Origin: Pseudomonas asuensis
GTDB taxonomy: Bacteria > Pseudomonadota > Gammaproteobacteria > Pseudomonadales > Pseudomonadaceae
Assembly: GCF_014646755.1 (NCBI RefSeq)
Contig: NZ_BMNW01000006.1
Coordinates: 183,745 to 247,744 of the forward strand
Direction of reading: 5' to 3'
Length of the DNA stretch: 64,000 nucleotides
The notes under the pieces were generated by a model. That model worked only from the letters and a program-made list of their open reading frames with translations. It was not told the origin of the DNA and did no database searches. Made by a program: the position numbers and the translations under genes. This document shows, in pieces, positions 9,605 through 18,409 of this stretch. How positions within the stretch are numbered: position 1 is the stretch's first letter; each line of letters opens with the position of its first letter.

Positions 9605-10813
9605 ATGAAACGCCTCTGGCAGAATTGTCATCTCGCCACAATGAAAGACTGTACCTACGGTATCGTTACGCATGGCGCATTGGTGACTCAAGGCAACCTT
9701 ATTGAATGGGTTGGGCCGCATAGCGCCGTTCCTGCCCAGCATTATGATGAAATCCATGACCTCCAGGGCGCGTGGGTCACCCCGGGGCTGATCGACTGCC
9801 ATACCCATGCCGTCTTTGGCGGTAACCGCAGCGGCGAATTCGAGCAACGCCTGCTGGGGACAAGCTACGCTGATATTGCCAGAGCGGGGGGAGGCATCGC
9901 CAGTACGGTTCGGGCCACCCGGGATGCAAGCGAAGATGAATTGCTTGCAAGTGCTCGAAAGCGTCTGGCCAGCCTGTTACGCGAAGGGGTAACTACCCTT
10001 GAAGTGAAGTCTGGTTATGGGCTGGACTTGGCCTCCGAACGAAAAATGCTGCAAGTGGCGCGTCAGTTAGGTCAGAGGCTACCGTTAACGGTTCGTACTA
10101 CCTGCCTGGCGGCCCACGCATTGCCACCCGAATATGCTGGGCAGCCGGATGCTTTTATCACACACATCTGCGAAACCCTTCTGCCAACCCTGGCGAGAGA
10201 AGGGCTGGTAGATGCCGTAGATGCGTTTTGTGAGCACTTGGCATTTTCACCTGCCCAGGTGGAGCGGGTTTTCCAAGCGGCCCATGCACTGGGCTTACCG
10301 ATCAAGCTGCACGCTGAGCAGCTATCCAGCCTGGGTGGTTCCAGTCTGGCAGCACGCTATAAAGCCCTGTCGGCTGACCATCTTGAATATATGACGGAGG
10401 CCGATGTGAAGGCCATGGCTGCCTCCGGTACGGTGGCTGTTCTCTTACCGGGCGCGTTCTACCTGCTACGCGAAAAGCAACTACCACCAATCGACAGGTT
10501 ACGCGAGGAAGGTGTGCCTATTGCACTGTCTACAGACATGAACCCAGGCACCTCGCCTGTTCTATCGTTGCGCCTCATGCTCAACATGGCTTGCACATTG
10601 TTTCGCCTTACGCCGGAAGAGGCCCTGGCTGGCGTTACGGTACACGCCGCCAAGGCTCTAGGCCTGGCAGCTACCCACGGAACCTTAGAGGTGGGCAAGG
10701 TAGCTGACTTCATCGCCTGGGATATCGAGCAGCCCGCCGACCTGGCCTATTGGTTAGGCGGAGACCTGCCCAAGCGCATTGTTTATCATGGAGAGGAAGT
10801 AGTTCATGGATAA
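9605..10813 (+). CDS. hutI: Imidazolonepropionase HutI
   Basis: Metal-dependent amidohydrolase of 402 residues that opens the imidazolone ring to give N-formimidoyl-L-glutamate, the substrate of HutF. Visible motifs are the metal-binding [19 protein letters not shown] near residue 70, [23 protein letters not shown] and [11 protein letters not shown]. The frame is open upstream to 9434, overlapping hutU, but GGAG at 9594-9597 lies seven bases before the ATG at 9605, which gives the usual HutI N-terminus. The end overlaps hutG by eight bases. Confidence 0.95.
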   Translation: MKRLWQNCHLATMKDCTYGIVTHGALVTQGNLIEWVGPHSAVPAQHYDEIHDLQGAWVTPGLIDCHTHAVFGGNRSGEFEQRLLGTSYADIARAGGGIASTVRATRDASEDELLASARKRLASLLREGVTTLEVKSGYGLDLASERKMLQVARQLGQRLPLTVRTTCLAAHALPPEYAGQPDAFITHICETLLPTLAREGLVDAVDAFCEHLAFSPAQVERVFQAAHALGLPIKLHAEQLSSLGGSSLAARYKALSADHLEYMTEADVKAMAASGTVAVLLPGAFYLLREKQLPPIDRLREEGVPIALSTDMNPGTSPVLSLRLMLNMACTLFRLTPEEALAGVTVHAAKALGLAATHGTLEVGKVADFIAWDIEQPADLAYWLGGDLPKRIVYHGEEVVHG

Positions 10814-11606
10814 TGTCTTGACCTTTAAGCCGGGTCGCGTGCCGCTGCTCATCAGCATGCCCCACGCTGGAATACGGCTCACACCGGCTATTGAGGCTGG
10901 GCTAGCCGATGATGCCCGATGCCTGCCTGACACCGACTGGCATATCCCTCGGTTGTATGCTTTCGCCACTGAGCTAGGCGCAAGCATGCTGAGCGCCAAC
11001 TACTCCCGTTTTGTAATCGACCTGAACCGCCCGGAAGACGATACACCGCTTTATCCTGGTGCCACGACCGGTTTGTACCCTGATACGTTATTTGATGGAA
11101 AATCGCTGTTTCTGGATGGCAAGGCTCCGTCTACCCAGGAGAGAGCGCTGTACCTGGATACGATATGGCGACCTTACCACCAGACCCTGGCCGCTGAATT
11201 AAAGCGGCTACGCGACCAATTTGGCTATGCGCTATTGTTCGATGCGCACTCTATCCGTTCACACATCCCGCGGCTGTTCGATGGAACATTGCCTGACTTT
11301 AATCTGGGGACCTTCAACTGCGAGAGTTGTGCCTCAGCATTGGCTGATCGCCTTAGAAGCGTGTGTGCCAGGGCAGAGGGGTATACCCATGTTCTGAACG
11401 GCCGTTTCAAGGGAGGCTATATCACCCGTCATTATGGCGACCCCGCCGCCAATATCCATGCAGTCCAACTGGAACTGGCGCAGAGTACCTACATGGAAGA
11501 AATAGAGCCATTTGGGTACCAAGAGAACGTGGCTCATCGTACGCAAACTGTGCTTAAAGCTTTAATTGCTGAGATGTTGGCTTGGGGAAACGATCACTAT
11601 TCGTGA
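10806..11606 (+). CDS. hutG: N-formylglutamate deformylase HutG
   Basis: Hydrolase of 266 residues releasing formate and L-glutamate from N-formylglutamate, the last step of the route. The family signatures [43 protein letters not shown] and [18 protein letters not shown] are present. GAGGAAG precedes the ATG, and the start overlaps the hutI end by eight bases, so the two are translationally coupled. It functionally needs HutF, which is encoded at the other end of the locus. Confidence 0.95.
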   Translation: MDNVLTFKPGRVPLLISMPHAGIRLTPAIEAGLADDARCLPDTDWHIPRLYAFATELGASMLSANYSRFVIDLNRPEDDTPLYPGATTGLYPDTLFDGKSLFLDGKAPSTQERALYLDTIWRPYHQTLAAELKRLRDQFGYALLFDAHSIRSHIPRLFDGTLPDFNLGTFNCESCASALADRLRSVCARAEGYTHVLNGRFKGGYITRHYGDPAANIHAVQLELAQSTYMEEIEPFGYQENVAHRTQTVLKALIAEMLAWGNDHYS

Positions 11607-11815
11607 CGTACCCTATTGGTTTGAAGTGGTTGCGCTTGTAGACAGTAGAAGCTGGCTAGCAGCCTTCTGTGCGTATTCGCTTGCGGTCATTCAGAGAGCC
11701 GCTTCTCTCTTGCATATCGCCTCGCAGTCCGCTCTGTTTCAAAATGTATCTAGATCCGATGCTCACGAAATGGCACAGTACGGGGCTAAATAATGACTAT
11801 AACGAGAAACCGTTC

Positions 11816-13039
11816 ATGTCCGTGCCTACTGCCCAGGCTGATACGTCTGTTCGCCCAGCCTCTGCCACCAGTCCCCTTGTAATGAGCATTGTCTTCTCCT
11901 GCGCGCTTGCGCATCTGATCAATGACCTGATCCAGTCTGTTCTCCCTTCTATCTATCCGATGCTGAGAGAAAATTACGCGCTGACGTTTACTCAGGTAGG
12001 TCTTATTACCTTGACCTTTCAGGTAACAGCCTCGTTATTACAACCGTGGATTGGCTTTTATACAGACCGCCATCCAAAACCATATCTGCTTCCGGCTGGC
12101 GCGGTCTGTACATTGCTGGGCATCCTGCTACTAGGCTTTGTGGATACCTTTTCAACGATCCTTGTGGCATCAGCCCTGATAGGCATCGGCTCCTCTACAT
12201 TCCACCCCGAGACCTCTCGAGTCGCCCGTCTGGCTTCAGGCGGCCGCTTTGGGCTGGCGCAGTCTACCTTCCAGGTGGGCGGCAATGCAGGAACGGCTAT
12301 TGGCCCTCTGCTGGCAGCAGCACTGATCATTCCTTTTGGTCAATCCAATATCGTGTGGTTTGGCCTTTTCGGACTATTTGCCATCGGTGTGCAATACAGG
12401 CTTAGCGTCTGGTATCGAGGTCACCTGAATACCTCTGGCAAAAAGAGCGGTCATGGGGCCACGCATGGGCTTTCTCGCCGCCAGGTCACTACCGCTCTGG
12501 TTGTGCTGGCGCTGCTGGTATTCTCCAAATACATCTACATGGCTAGCATCACGAGTTACTTCACGTTTTATCTGATCGAGAAGTTTGGCTTGTCAGTGGC
12601 CAGCTCTCAGCTTCACCTGTTCCTGTTTCTAGGCGCTGTGGCCGCAGGCACCTTTTTTGGCGGACCCATTGGTGACAAGATCGGACGCAAGGCCGTGATC
12701 TGGTTTTCCATTCTTGGCGCAGCGCCCTTTACACTCGCCATGCCGTACGTTGACCTGTTCTGGACGAGCGTACTGAGCGTCATAATAGGCTTTATCCTGG
12801 CTTCGGCGTTTTCAGCTATTGTGGTTTATGCGCAAGAGTTAGTGCCGGGTAATGTAGGCATGATTGCCGGCGTATTTTTTGGGCTTATGTTCGGCTTTAG
12901 CGGTATTGCCGCCGCAGCGCTGGGCCATTTGGCAGATCTACGCGGAATCGAATACGTTTATACGCTCTGTTCCTTCATGCCGCTGCTGGGCATTCTTACC
13001 ATTCTTCTGCCCTCTACCCAGCCAAAGCGCGCGCCCTGA
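11816..13039 (+). CDS. MFS exporter of the fosmidomycin-resistance (Fsr) family
   Basis: Polytopic membrane protein of 407 residues with about twelve hydrophobic segments. Similarity to Fsr-type transporters is suggested by ALAHLINDLIQSVLPSIYPML, GIGSSTFHPETSRVARLASGG and FQVGGNAGTAIGPLLAA. Family members are proton-driven drug exporters. The reading frame extends back to 11669, but the ATG at 11816 gives the usual N-terminus; upstream GAGAAA is only a fair ribosome binding site. It follows hutG by about 210 bases and could be its own unit; it is not a known histidine or urocanate permease, and no such permease is seen here. Confidence 0.85.
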   Translation: MSVPTAQADTSVRPASATSPLVMSIVFSCALAHLINDLIQSVLPSIYPMLRENYALTFTQVGLITLTFQVTASLLQPWIGFYTDRHPKPYLLPAGAVCTLLGILLLGFVDTFSTILVASALIGIGSSTFHPETSRVARLASGGRFGLAQSTFQVGGNAGTAIGPLLAAALIIPFGQSNIVWFGLFGLFAIGVQYRLSVWYRGHLNTSGKKSGHGATHGLSRRQVTTALVVLALLVFSKYIYMASITSYFTFYLIEKFGLSVASSQLHLFLFLGAVAAGTFFGGPIGDKIGRKAVIWFSILGAAPFTLAMPYVDLFWTSVLSVIIGFILASAFSAIVVYAQELVPGNVGMIAGVFFGLMFGFSGIAAAALGHLADLRGIEYVYTLCSFMPLLGILTILLPSTQPKRAP

Positions 13040-13062
13040 CCCAGAGGCTGACAAGGCGATAG

Positions 13063-13091
13063 CTCAAGGGGCTACCCAATTTCCCCTTGAG
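13063..13091 (+). terminator. Hairpin after the MFS gene
   Basis: Nine-base perfect inverted repeat CTCAAGGGG / CCCCTTGAG with an 11-base loop, 24 bases after the stop codon, followed only by TTCTACACG. A plausible but weak intrinsic terminator. The rest of the gap to 13305 shows nothing besides the ybaL ribosome binding site. Confidence 0.5.
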
Positions 13092-13305
13092 TTCTACACG
13101 ATGACTTATGTCTGAGCTTGCGTCTCTGCCTGCTCTTCTGTGCTTTTCTTTTTGGTAACCGTGTAATTGAGCTATCCGTCAAAAGCCAGCATCAATATCC
13201 TGTAATGAAAGAACATTCTTTCCGCTATTCAATAAGAGCTAATGAGAGTAGGGCCCGTTATGCTCATGTCTCGGGGTTGGAATCAGACAGATCAATAGGA
13301 GCTAT

Positions 13306-15015
13306 ATGGAGCACAACATTCCCCTGATCACAACTATTGCAGTGGGGCTTGTTGTCGCATTGATATTGGGTTTTCTTGCTGAAAAAGTGAAGTTACCTCC
13401 ACTGCTTGGATATCTCTTGGCAGGCATTTTCATAGGTCCATCCACACCTGGCTTTGTCGCCGATATGAATATCGCCTCAGAGCTTTCCGAAATTGGCGTG
13501 ATGCTGTTGATGTTTGGTGTGGGGCTGCATTTTTCAATTGGTGATCTGCTTTCCGTCAAGCGCATCGCCATTCCTGGGGCCATTGTACAAATGAGCCTTG
13601 CCACGGTCCTTGGCGCTGCGTTGGCGCACTGGTGGGGCTGGAGTTGGGGCAGTGGGCTTATCTTTGGCTTGTGCCTGTCTTGCGCCAGTACGGTGGTCCT
13701 TCTCAAGGCGCTGGAGGCACGTGGCATATTGGACAGCATGAATGGCCGGATTGCCGTCGGATGGCTAGTGGTTGAGGATCTCGCCACTGTATTGGTACTG
13801 GTGCTCCTGCCACCGCTGGCGGGTATGCTTGGCAGTACAAGCGAGGCATTGCCTGCTCAGGACGGCCCGCTTTGGATTACGCTGGGCAAAACCCTGCTGC
13901 AAATCGTTGCGTTCGTTGCGTTGATGCTGGTTGCGGGCCGCCGAGCATTACCGTGGCTGCTCTGGCAGGTAGCACGTACCGGCTCGCGCGAGCTATTCAC
14001 ACTGGCCGTGGTAGCCATTGCCATAGGCATCGCCTTTGGCGCATCCAAGCTGTTCAACGTATCCTTTGCGCTGGGTGCATTTTTTGCCGGCATGGTCATG
14101 CGAGAGTCCAAGTTCAGCCATCGGGCCGCTGAAGAATCCTTGCCGCTGCGCGACGCCTTTTCGGTACTCTTCTTTGTTTCCGTGGGCATGTTGTTCGACC
14201 CGATGATCCTGATGCAGGAGCCGCTCCATGTGCTGGCCGTTGTCGCCATTATCGTTCTCGGGAAATCGCTGGCAGCGCTGATCATTACCCTGGCGCTGCG
14301 ATATCCGCTCAATACCGGGATGACAGTGGCTGCCAGTCTTGCCCAGATAGGGGAGTTTTCTTTCATATTGGGTGGCCTTGGTCTGGCGCTGGGCTTGCTG
14401 CCACAAGAAGGCATGAGCCTTGTCCTGGCTGGCGCCCTGGTTTCCATTGCAATCAATCCACTGCTTTTTACCCTTATCGAACCCTTGCGTCGCTGGGTAC
14501 TGGCGCGCTCGGCTTTTGCGCGCGAGCTCGAAAGCCGCCAGGACCCATATGCTGAGCTACCTATGGATACTGACCGCAAATACCTTGAGCGTCAGATTGT
14601 CCTGGTGGGCTACGGCAGAGTAGGCCGTCGTATTGCAAAGGTCCTGGACGAGCAGGGCATTCCTTACGTCATTGCCGAGCAGAACAGAGAAGTGGTAGAC
14701 CAGTTGCGAAAGGAAGGCAAAGCGGCCGTCTCTGGAGATGCAGCTGACCCGGTAGTTCTTATCCAGGCCCATATTGCCAAGGCAGCCATGCTGGTCGTTG
14801 CAACGCCTGACTCGATCAGCGCGCGTCAAATGGTAGAAACGGCCAAGACGCTTAATCCAGAAGTGGAAATCGTGATCCGCACCCATAGTGAAGATGAGTC
14901 CTACCTCATGCGTCGGGATGGCGTAGGAACGGTATTCTTTGGCGAAGAGGAGCTGGCGAAGGGCATGGCAAGCCATGTTTCAACCCGTTTTGCAGTGCTG
15001 ATATCACATCGGTGA
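13306..15015 (+). CDS. ybaL: YbaL-type Kef/CPA2 monovalent cation:proton antiporter
   Basis: Inner-membrane protein of 569 residues. An N-terminal Na+/H+ exchanger domain of about twelve helices (residues 5-400) starts with ITTIAVGLVVALILGFLAEKVKLPPLLGYLLAGIF in pieces typical of YbaL. The C-terminal TrkA-N (RCK) NAD-binding domain begins at about residue 425 with IVLVGYGRVGRRIAKVL and contains VSGDAADPVVL. A late TrkA-C domain is lacking. AGGAG at 13297-13301 precedes the ATG. YbaL proteins resemble KefB/KefC but their ion and regulator are less certain. It appears monocistronic. Confidence 0.88.
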   Translation: MEHNIPLITTIAVGLVVALILGFLAEKVKLPPLLGYLLAGIFIGPSTPGFVADMNIASELSEIGVMLLMFGVGLHFSIGDLLSVKRIAIPGAIVQMSLATVLGAALAHWWGWSWGSGLIFGLCLSCASTVVLLKALEARGILDSMNGRIAVGWLVVEDLATVLVLVLLPPLAGMLGSTSEALPAQDGPLWITLGKTLLQIVAFVALMLVAGRRALPWLLWQVARTGSRELFTLAVVAIAIGIAFGASKLFNVSFALGAFFAGMVMRESKFSHRAAEESLPLRDAFSVLFFVSVGMLFDPMILMQEPLHVLAVVAIIVLGKSLAALIITLALRYPLNTGMTVAASLAQIGEFSFILGGLGLALGLLPQEGMSLVLAGALVSIAINPLLFTLIEPLRRWVLARSAFARELESRQDPYAELPMDTDRKYLERQIVLVGYGRVGRRIAKVLDEQGIPYVIAEQNREVVDQLRKEGKAAVSGDAADPVVLIQAHIAKAAMLVVATPDSISARQMVETAKTLNPEVEIVIRTHSEDESYLMRRDGVGTVFFGEEELAKGMASHVSTRFAVLISHR

Positions 15016-15389
15016 ACTAAGCGAAGTCGTCCAGAGGTGCGGTAATGTGTATCTTATAAACGGCATAGACAAAAACGAAGGATCGACAGCTCTTACACTT
15101 GCCGTAGCGTTAAGGAGGTGTCAGCGCTTTACCCTTTGCTATACTCTTAAGGGCGACAGTACCTATTTTGATTCTCGCTTGGGATGAGGGGTGGTAAGGC
15201 AGGCTAAACCAGAAAGGTAGCTGACCTAGCCAATTCAATAAGTTACTCTTCATATCCAAACGTCACTTTAGTATCTTGTCGGCTAGTCTCTACTGACCTT
15301 ACTCGAAGTGAGACTCACTTAGCTTTTGCTAGCCTACCTTTGCGATAGTTCACCCCATATGTCTGCCATTGGGTACTACTGAGAGAGCC
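15016..15389. other. Intergenic region with a near-perfect palindrome
   Basis: No gene is supported. At 15306-15320 there is a 15-base palindrome, AAGTGAG and CTCACTT around one central A, about 70 bases before the PapB-type gene, which looks like an operator. No clear terminator for ybaL was found. Confidence 0.5.
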
Positions 15390-15653
15390 ATGCGCGCGCG
15401 TACATTATCTTTTTTGAAACCTGGATCACTTGAGCGTGAACACTTTGACCTTTTGCTGGAAGGCACCTCCATCAGAGGAGAGAAGGTTATCCGCGCCCTG
15501 GAAGACTTCTTGATCAAAGGCGTACCGGTCACTGAAGCCTGTGAAAGTAATAGCGTAAACCGGAGTCAGTTTTATCGTAGGCTCTATGCGCTTGAAAGCG
15601 AGAGCGAACGAGCACGGCGGTTGAGCAAGTTTTACAACTACAATAATTATTGA
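15390..15653 (+). CDS. PapB/FocB-type adhesin operon regulator
   Basis: Small protein of 87 residues resembling PapB-family regulators. The segment SIRGEKVIRALEDFLIKGVPVTEACESNSVNRSQFYRRLYAL, spread over residues 30-75, follows the family pattern of a conserved helix-turn-helix, with ACE..SVNRSQFYRRL as recognition helix. PapB relatives bind repeated AT-rich sites and control pilus or adhesin operons and their cross-talk. A TTG at 15369 would add seven residues; the ATG at 15390 follows GAGAGA closely. It lies 576 bases upstream of a curlin-type amyloid gene on the same strand, its likely target by position. Confidence 0.78.
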   Translation: MRARTLSFLKPGSLEREHFDLLLEGTSIRGEKVIRALEDFLIKGVPVTEACESNSVNRSQFYRRLYALESESERARRLSKFYNYNNY

Positions 15654-16229
15654 CACTTTTTGGTCACTAGCGACCTCCAGCGCTTACGCTAAGGGTAGGG
15701 CAGGCGGCTCGGCCAGGCACAACGTTGCCATTGGAATACAGAGCAAAAACGGGTAATTGTCCAAAAGAGCATTGAACCGGTCGAGCGTTTCAGTGGCTAT
15801 CAGGCAAAAGGGCTAATCCAACTGCCCCTATGACCAGGCTCTACCAAGACAGCAATTAGTGCTGGCGAGGCAGCAGTGTCTGTATCTTCAAGATGCCAGC
15901 TGGAAGGGTATTCGAAGACCTGTTTAGGAACATAACGCTATCACGGCTTAACGGTGACGTTAGGTGACATTGAGTCTTGTCTTCCAGCTTCCGTACAACG
16001 CTCAAAACCCAGGCGGCAGAGGCTACGAACTACCTGCCAGGTAATAAGGTAGATTACATTAGGTGCCGGTAGCTAGGCCTTTCAAAGTTGAAGCAAGCTC
16101 TTTGAGATTTTCGAAGAAATGCACCACTTAGCGACCAGATTTTGCGTGTTTCCCATAGGTGGTCTATAGCTTCTGAGCTCTGTCCCTGACTGAGCAAAAT
16201 GATCCTATCGCCTCACAAGGAAAGTACCT
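15654..16229. other. Long 5' region of the curlin gene
   Basis: 576 bases without a supportable ORF. It is presumably the regulatory region of the amyloid gene; AAGGAAAG just before 16230 is its ribosome binding site. I saw no clear palindrome series. The octamer GGGTAGGG at 15693 is listed separately. Confidence 0.45.
15693..15700 (+). other. KOPS-like octamer GGGTAGGG
   Basis: Matches GGGNAGGG, the FtsK-orienting polar sequence of gammaproteobacteria, on the + strand left of the dif-like site, thus pointing towards it. Confidence 0.55.
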
Positions 16230-17387
16230 ATGTTTACGCTAAAACCCCTAGCATTTGCTGTTCTTCTCTCGCTCACTGGTACAGCTTTTGCAGCTAGCCA
16301 TAGTGCAACGCAAACTCAGGATGGAAATAGCAACGAGGTAACGCTCGAACAGAGCGGTGAAGGTAATAGCGCTACACAGACGCAAACCGGTGATGCTAAC
16401 CGATCGGCCATCGTACAAAACGGTAATGGTAATTCAGCGGAAACCTCTCAGGAGGGCAATGGGCATTCTGCTGAACTTAGTCAGACAGGCAATAGTAATA
16501 CAGCTGCTGTTTATCAACTTTCGCCAGGGCCTCAGGCTACCGCTTCAATAGCCCAGCAGGGCGACGCTAATACTGTGATGCTTACTCAACAGGGTTATTA
16601 CAATCAGAATTCCGCTACGTTGTATCAGGAAGGATCCAATAACGTTCATAACGTAGAGCAAGGGGAGGGTTTTAACAGACTATCCGCTAGTACCATTGGT
16701 AACGGCAATATTCTAAACGCTACGCAATCAAGTTATAAATCTGGCAGCGTTACTCAAGTTGGCGATTCGAATCAGATGACTTTTAGTCAGCAAGGCGGCC
16801 CTTCAGACTCGCCTGCTACAGCCTCTCAGAACGGTAATGCAAACGTCGCTACAGTCGAACAATATTCTGGTAGCCGTTACTCACAATATGGCCTTAGTTT
16901 CTCCCAGTCGGGCGATGCCAATACAGCCACGGTATTTCAGTCGGGCGGCTTAAACAGCCTCAGCTATTCCCAACAGGGTAATAATAACGAATTGGCTATC
17001 GTTCAAGGAGCCATATCAGGCAGCATTACAGGTCATTCTGCAGGAAATAATAACGTAGCGAATATAAACCAGAATAACGTCTATACGCGTACAGATCTCA
17101 TCCAGGAAGGGGATAATAACTCTGCTAGTGTTGACCAAGCGAGCAGTCGTACTAATACTAGCCTCGCACAGTTTGGCTCTTCAAACGAAATTACCCTTTC
17201 ACAGGTCAACACTGACGAAATCATCGCCGATACAGGCCACTCGGTAGATGTTATGCAAACAGGAATAGGAAATATTGTTTCTATTACCCAGCAATCTAAT
17301 CTAACTGACTTTTCGAACCTAAACGGTAACGCTGCTACTGTAACCCAGAGTGGTACAGGAAATATGGCCACGGTCCTTCAACAGTAA
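16230..17387 (+). CDS. Curlin-repeat (CsgA/CsgB-like) functional amyloid protein
   Basis: Secreted protein of 385 residues. A Sec signal peptide (MFTLKPLAFAVLLSLTGTAFA, cleavage around AFA-AS) precedes about fifteen strand-loop-strand units of roughly 22 residues with the curlin pattern S-x5-Q-x-G-x-N-x-A-x3-Q; clear units include SATQTQTGDANRSAIVQ and AATVTQSGTGNMATVLQQ. It is very rich in Gln, Asn, Ser, Gly and Thr, with almost no charge. CsgA has five such repeats, so this is about three times longer. Curli normally need CsgG, CsgE and CsgF for export; none is in the window. A PapB-type regulator lies upstream and a strong terminator follows at once, so the gene is monocistronic. Confidence 0.88.
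   Translation: MFTLKPLAFAVLLSLTGTAFAASHSATQTQDGNSNEVTLEQSGEGNSATQTQTGDANRSAIVQNGNGNSAETSQEGNGHSAELSQTGNSNTAAVYQLSPGPQATASIAQQGDANTVMLTQQGYYNQNSATLYQEGSNNVHNVEQGEGFNRLSASTIGNGNILNATQSSYKSGSVTQVGDSNQMTFSQQGGPSDSPATASQNGNANVATVEQYSGSRYSQYGLSFSQSGDANTATVFQSGGLNSLSYSQQGNNNELAIVQGAISGSITGHSAGNNNVANINQNNVYTRTDLIQEGDNNSASVDQASSRTNTSLAQFGSSNEITLSQVNTDEIIADTGHSVDVMQTGIGNIVSITQQSNLTDFSNLNGNAATVTQSGTGNMATVLQQ
16662..16669 (+). other. KOPS-like octamer GGGGAGGG
   Basis: GGGNAGGG match on the + strand inside the curlin gene, 2.4 kb left of and pointing towards the dif-like site. Confidence 0.5.
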
Positions 17388-17392
17388 TATTC

Positions 17393-17432
17393 AAACTGGC
17401 ACAGTTTACTCTGTTGAACTGTGCCAGTTTTT
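17393..17432 (+). terminator. Strong intrinsic terminator of the curlin gene
   Basis: Perfect 14-base inverted repeat at 17393-17406 and 17417-17430 (AAACTGGCACAGTT and its complement) with a ten-base loop, ending in a short T-run, five bases after the stop codon. Confidence 0.88.
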
Positions 17433-17640
17433 AGAAGGGTCGTATGGACCTGCTGGAGAAGAGGAGAGGGCTGATGCAGGGATTCTTTATGCCCGCCAGA
17501 GAGCTGATATCAAGCGCTGTCCGAAAGTCCTGATGGGTTGGGACTAAGGCTTGATTATGAGTCACCTACGTGAGGCTTGCGAGATGGCGCTGGCACTAGA
17601 GAGCAAGGTGCAGCCTTTTATCATCGCTTCTAATGAGCAC

Positions 17641-17668
17641 CGCGAGTGACTTGAACGACTTGTTAGGC
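17641..17668 (-). repeat. attC-like left half downstream of the VOC gene
   Basis: Read on the minus strand the sequence begins GCCTAACAAGTCGTTCAAG, matching the integron attC R'' box RYYYAAC (GCCTAAC) and its usual continuation. The TAA stop of the VOC gene is inside GCCTAAC, as is common for gene cassettes. No matching right half (GTTRRRY plus complementary L box) was found, so the site looks truncated. The following stretch to 17433 holds no supportable gene. Confidence 0.5.
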
Positions 17669-18004
17669 GCGATTTGTAATTTGAAATACATTCCCTTCGA
17701 GGTCCGTTCCGTCACAAAAACACAGTGATTCTGCGTTGCCCTGCAGCTTGCCCATGTTTGCGCCAAGATCAACCAAGCGTTTTCGTTCGGCTGCGACATC
17801 GGATGTGTAAAAGCAAAGTTTGATAGAGCTTGTAGATGCTTTCTTGCTCTTGTGAAACGCAAGCCTTGATACTTGCGAGTCCTTGATTCCGGTATCAATA
17901 AAAGTACCTTCGCTGCTAATAATTTCTAACCTGAAAGCGGCACAATAAAAATTAGCGAGCGCAACGGGTTCGGAGCAGAAGATAACTACGCGGTGTAGCG
18001 GCAT
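17663..18004 (-). CDS. VOC (glyoxalase/bleomycin-resistance) family protein
   Basis: Protein of 113 residues with a single vicinal-oxygen-chelate fold. The N-terminal HRVVIFCSEPVALANFYCAAF and the C-terminal LCFCDGTDLEGNVFQITN follow the paired beta-alpha-beta-beta-beta pattern of the superfamily. The substrate cannot be inferred. Its setting is unusual: the start codon lies nine bases after an attC-like boundary (18013-18101) and its stop codon is embedded in another attC-like box, which is the layout of an integron gene cassette. VOC proteins are frequent cassette cargo. No integrase gene is in the window. Confidence 0.85.
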   Translation of the reverse strand: MPLHRVVIFCSEPVALANFYCAAFRLEIISSEGTFIDTGIKDSQVSRLAFHKSKKASTSSIKLCFYTSDVAAERKRLVDLGANMGKLQGNAESLCFCDGTDLEGNVFQITNRA

Positions 18005-18012
18005 AGATAAGT

Positions 18013-18101
18013 ACCTAATGTTTGATGCGTAGCTCGTCGTAAGCGAGCGAAGCGAACGCTTTGAACCAAGGTGTAAACCAAGCCCTCATGCATCGTTAGA
18101 A
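18013..18101 (-). repeat. attC-like site between the VOC gene and an upstream ORF remnant
   Basis: Imperfect 89-base palindromic site. On the minus strand it starts TTCTAAC-GATGC and ends GCATC-AAAC-ATTAGGT, so that CTAA pairs with TTAG and GATGC with GCATC, separated by an asymmetric spacer as in attC sites. A smaller inverted element rich in GCGTTCGCTTCGCTCGC lies inside. The right box reads ATTAGGT rather than GTTRRRY, so the canonical crossover G is changed and activity is doubtful. The upstream ORF ends in the left box and the VOC gene begins just after the right box. Confidence 0.5.
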
Positions 18102-18409
18102 ATAACATGGATGACTAAGTCAAGCGAGCTATCAATCAGCAATGGCGGATAGCCTTGGTTTGAGTAAGTAAGGAAAAACAGAGACCCCGGTTGTGTGTCA
18201 GACGGTATCGAGAGATAAGTATAAAGACGGTTTTTTACAGACTCGGAGTAAGCGATATGAATGTCCGGGCCTTGAATTTCTATAGCGGCCAGCTTGCCAT
18301 GACACTTAATGTTTAGCGAAGAATAGGGGGGTTTCGTACTGCAAAGCCCAAAGGACGCTGACTTGCCGTGTCTGCCCTTATGAATCGACCTAGCAACTCG
18401 ATAGAAGGG
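18086..18409 (-). pseudogene. Start-less ORF remnant ending in the attC-like site
   Basis: A frame of about 107 codons, open from directly after the DUF2199 stop codon (same frame) to a TGA at 18086. It has no in-frame ATG, GTG or TTG. The later part reads like real protein, for example LAAIEIQGPDIHIAYSESV and LYTYLSIPSDTQPGSLFFL, and I do not recognise a family. Ending inside an attC-like left box fits a cassette gene that has lost its beginning. Readthrough of the DUF2199 stop would add it as a C-terminal extension, which seems less likely. Confidence 0.45.

Noticed and set aside
17444-17533. Thirty-codon frame containing LLEKRRGLMQGFF, reminiscent of the coiled-coil end of type I restriction specificity subunits (HsdS)
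   Set aside because: Only about 15 residues are suggestive, with no flanking HsdS sequence; too short to support a call.
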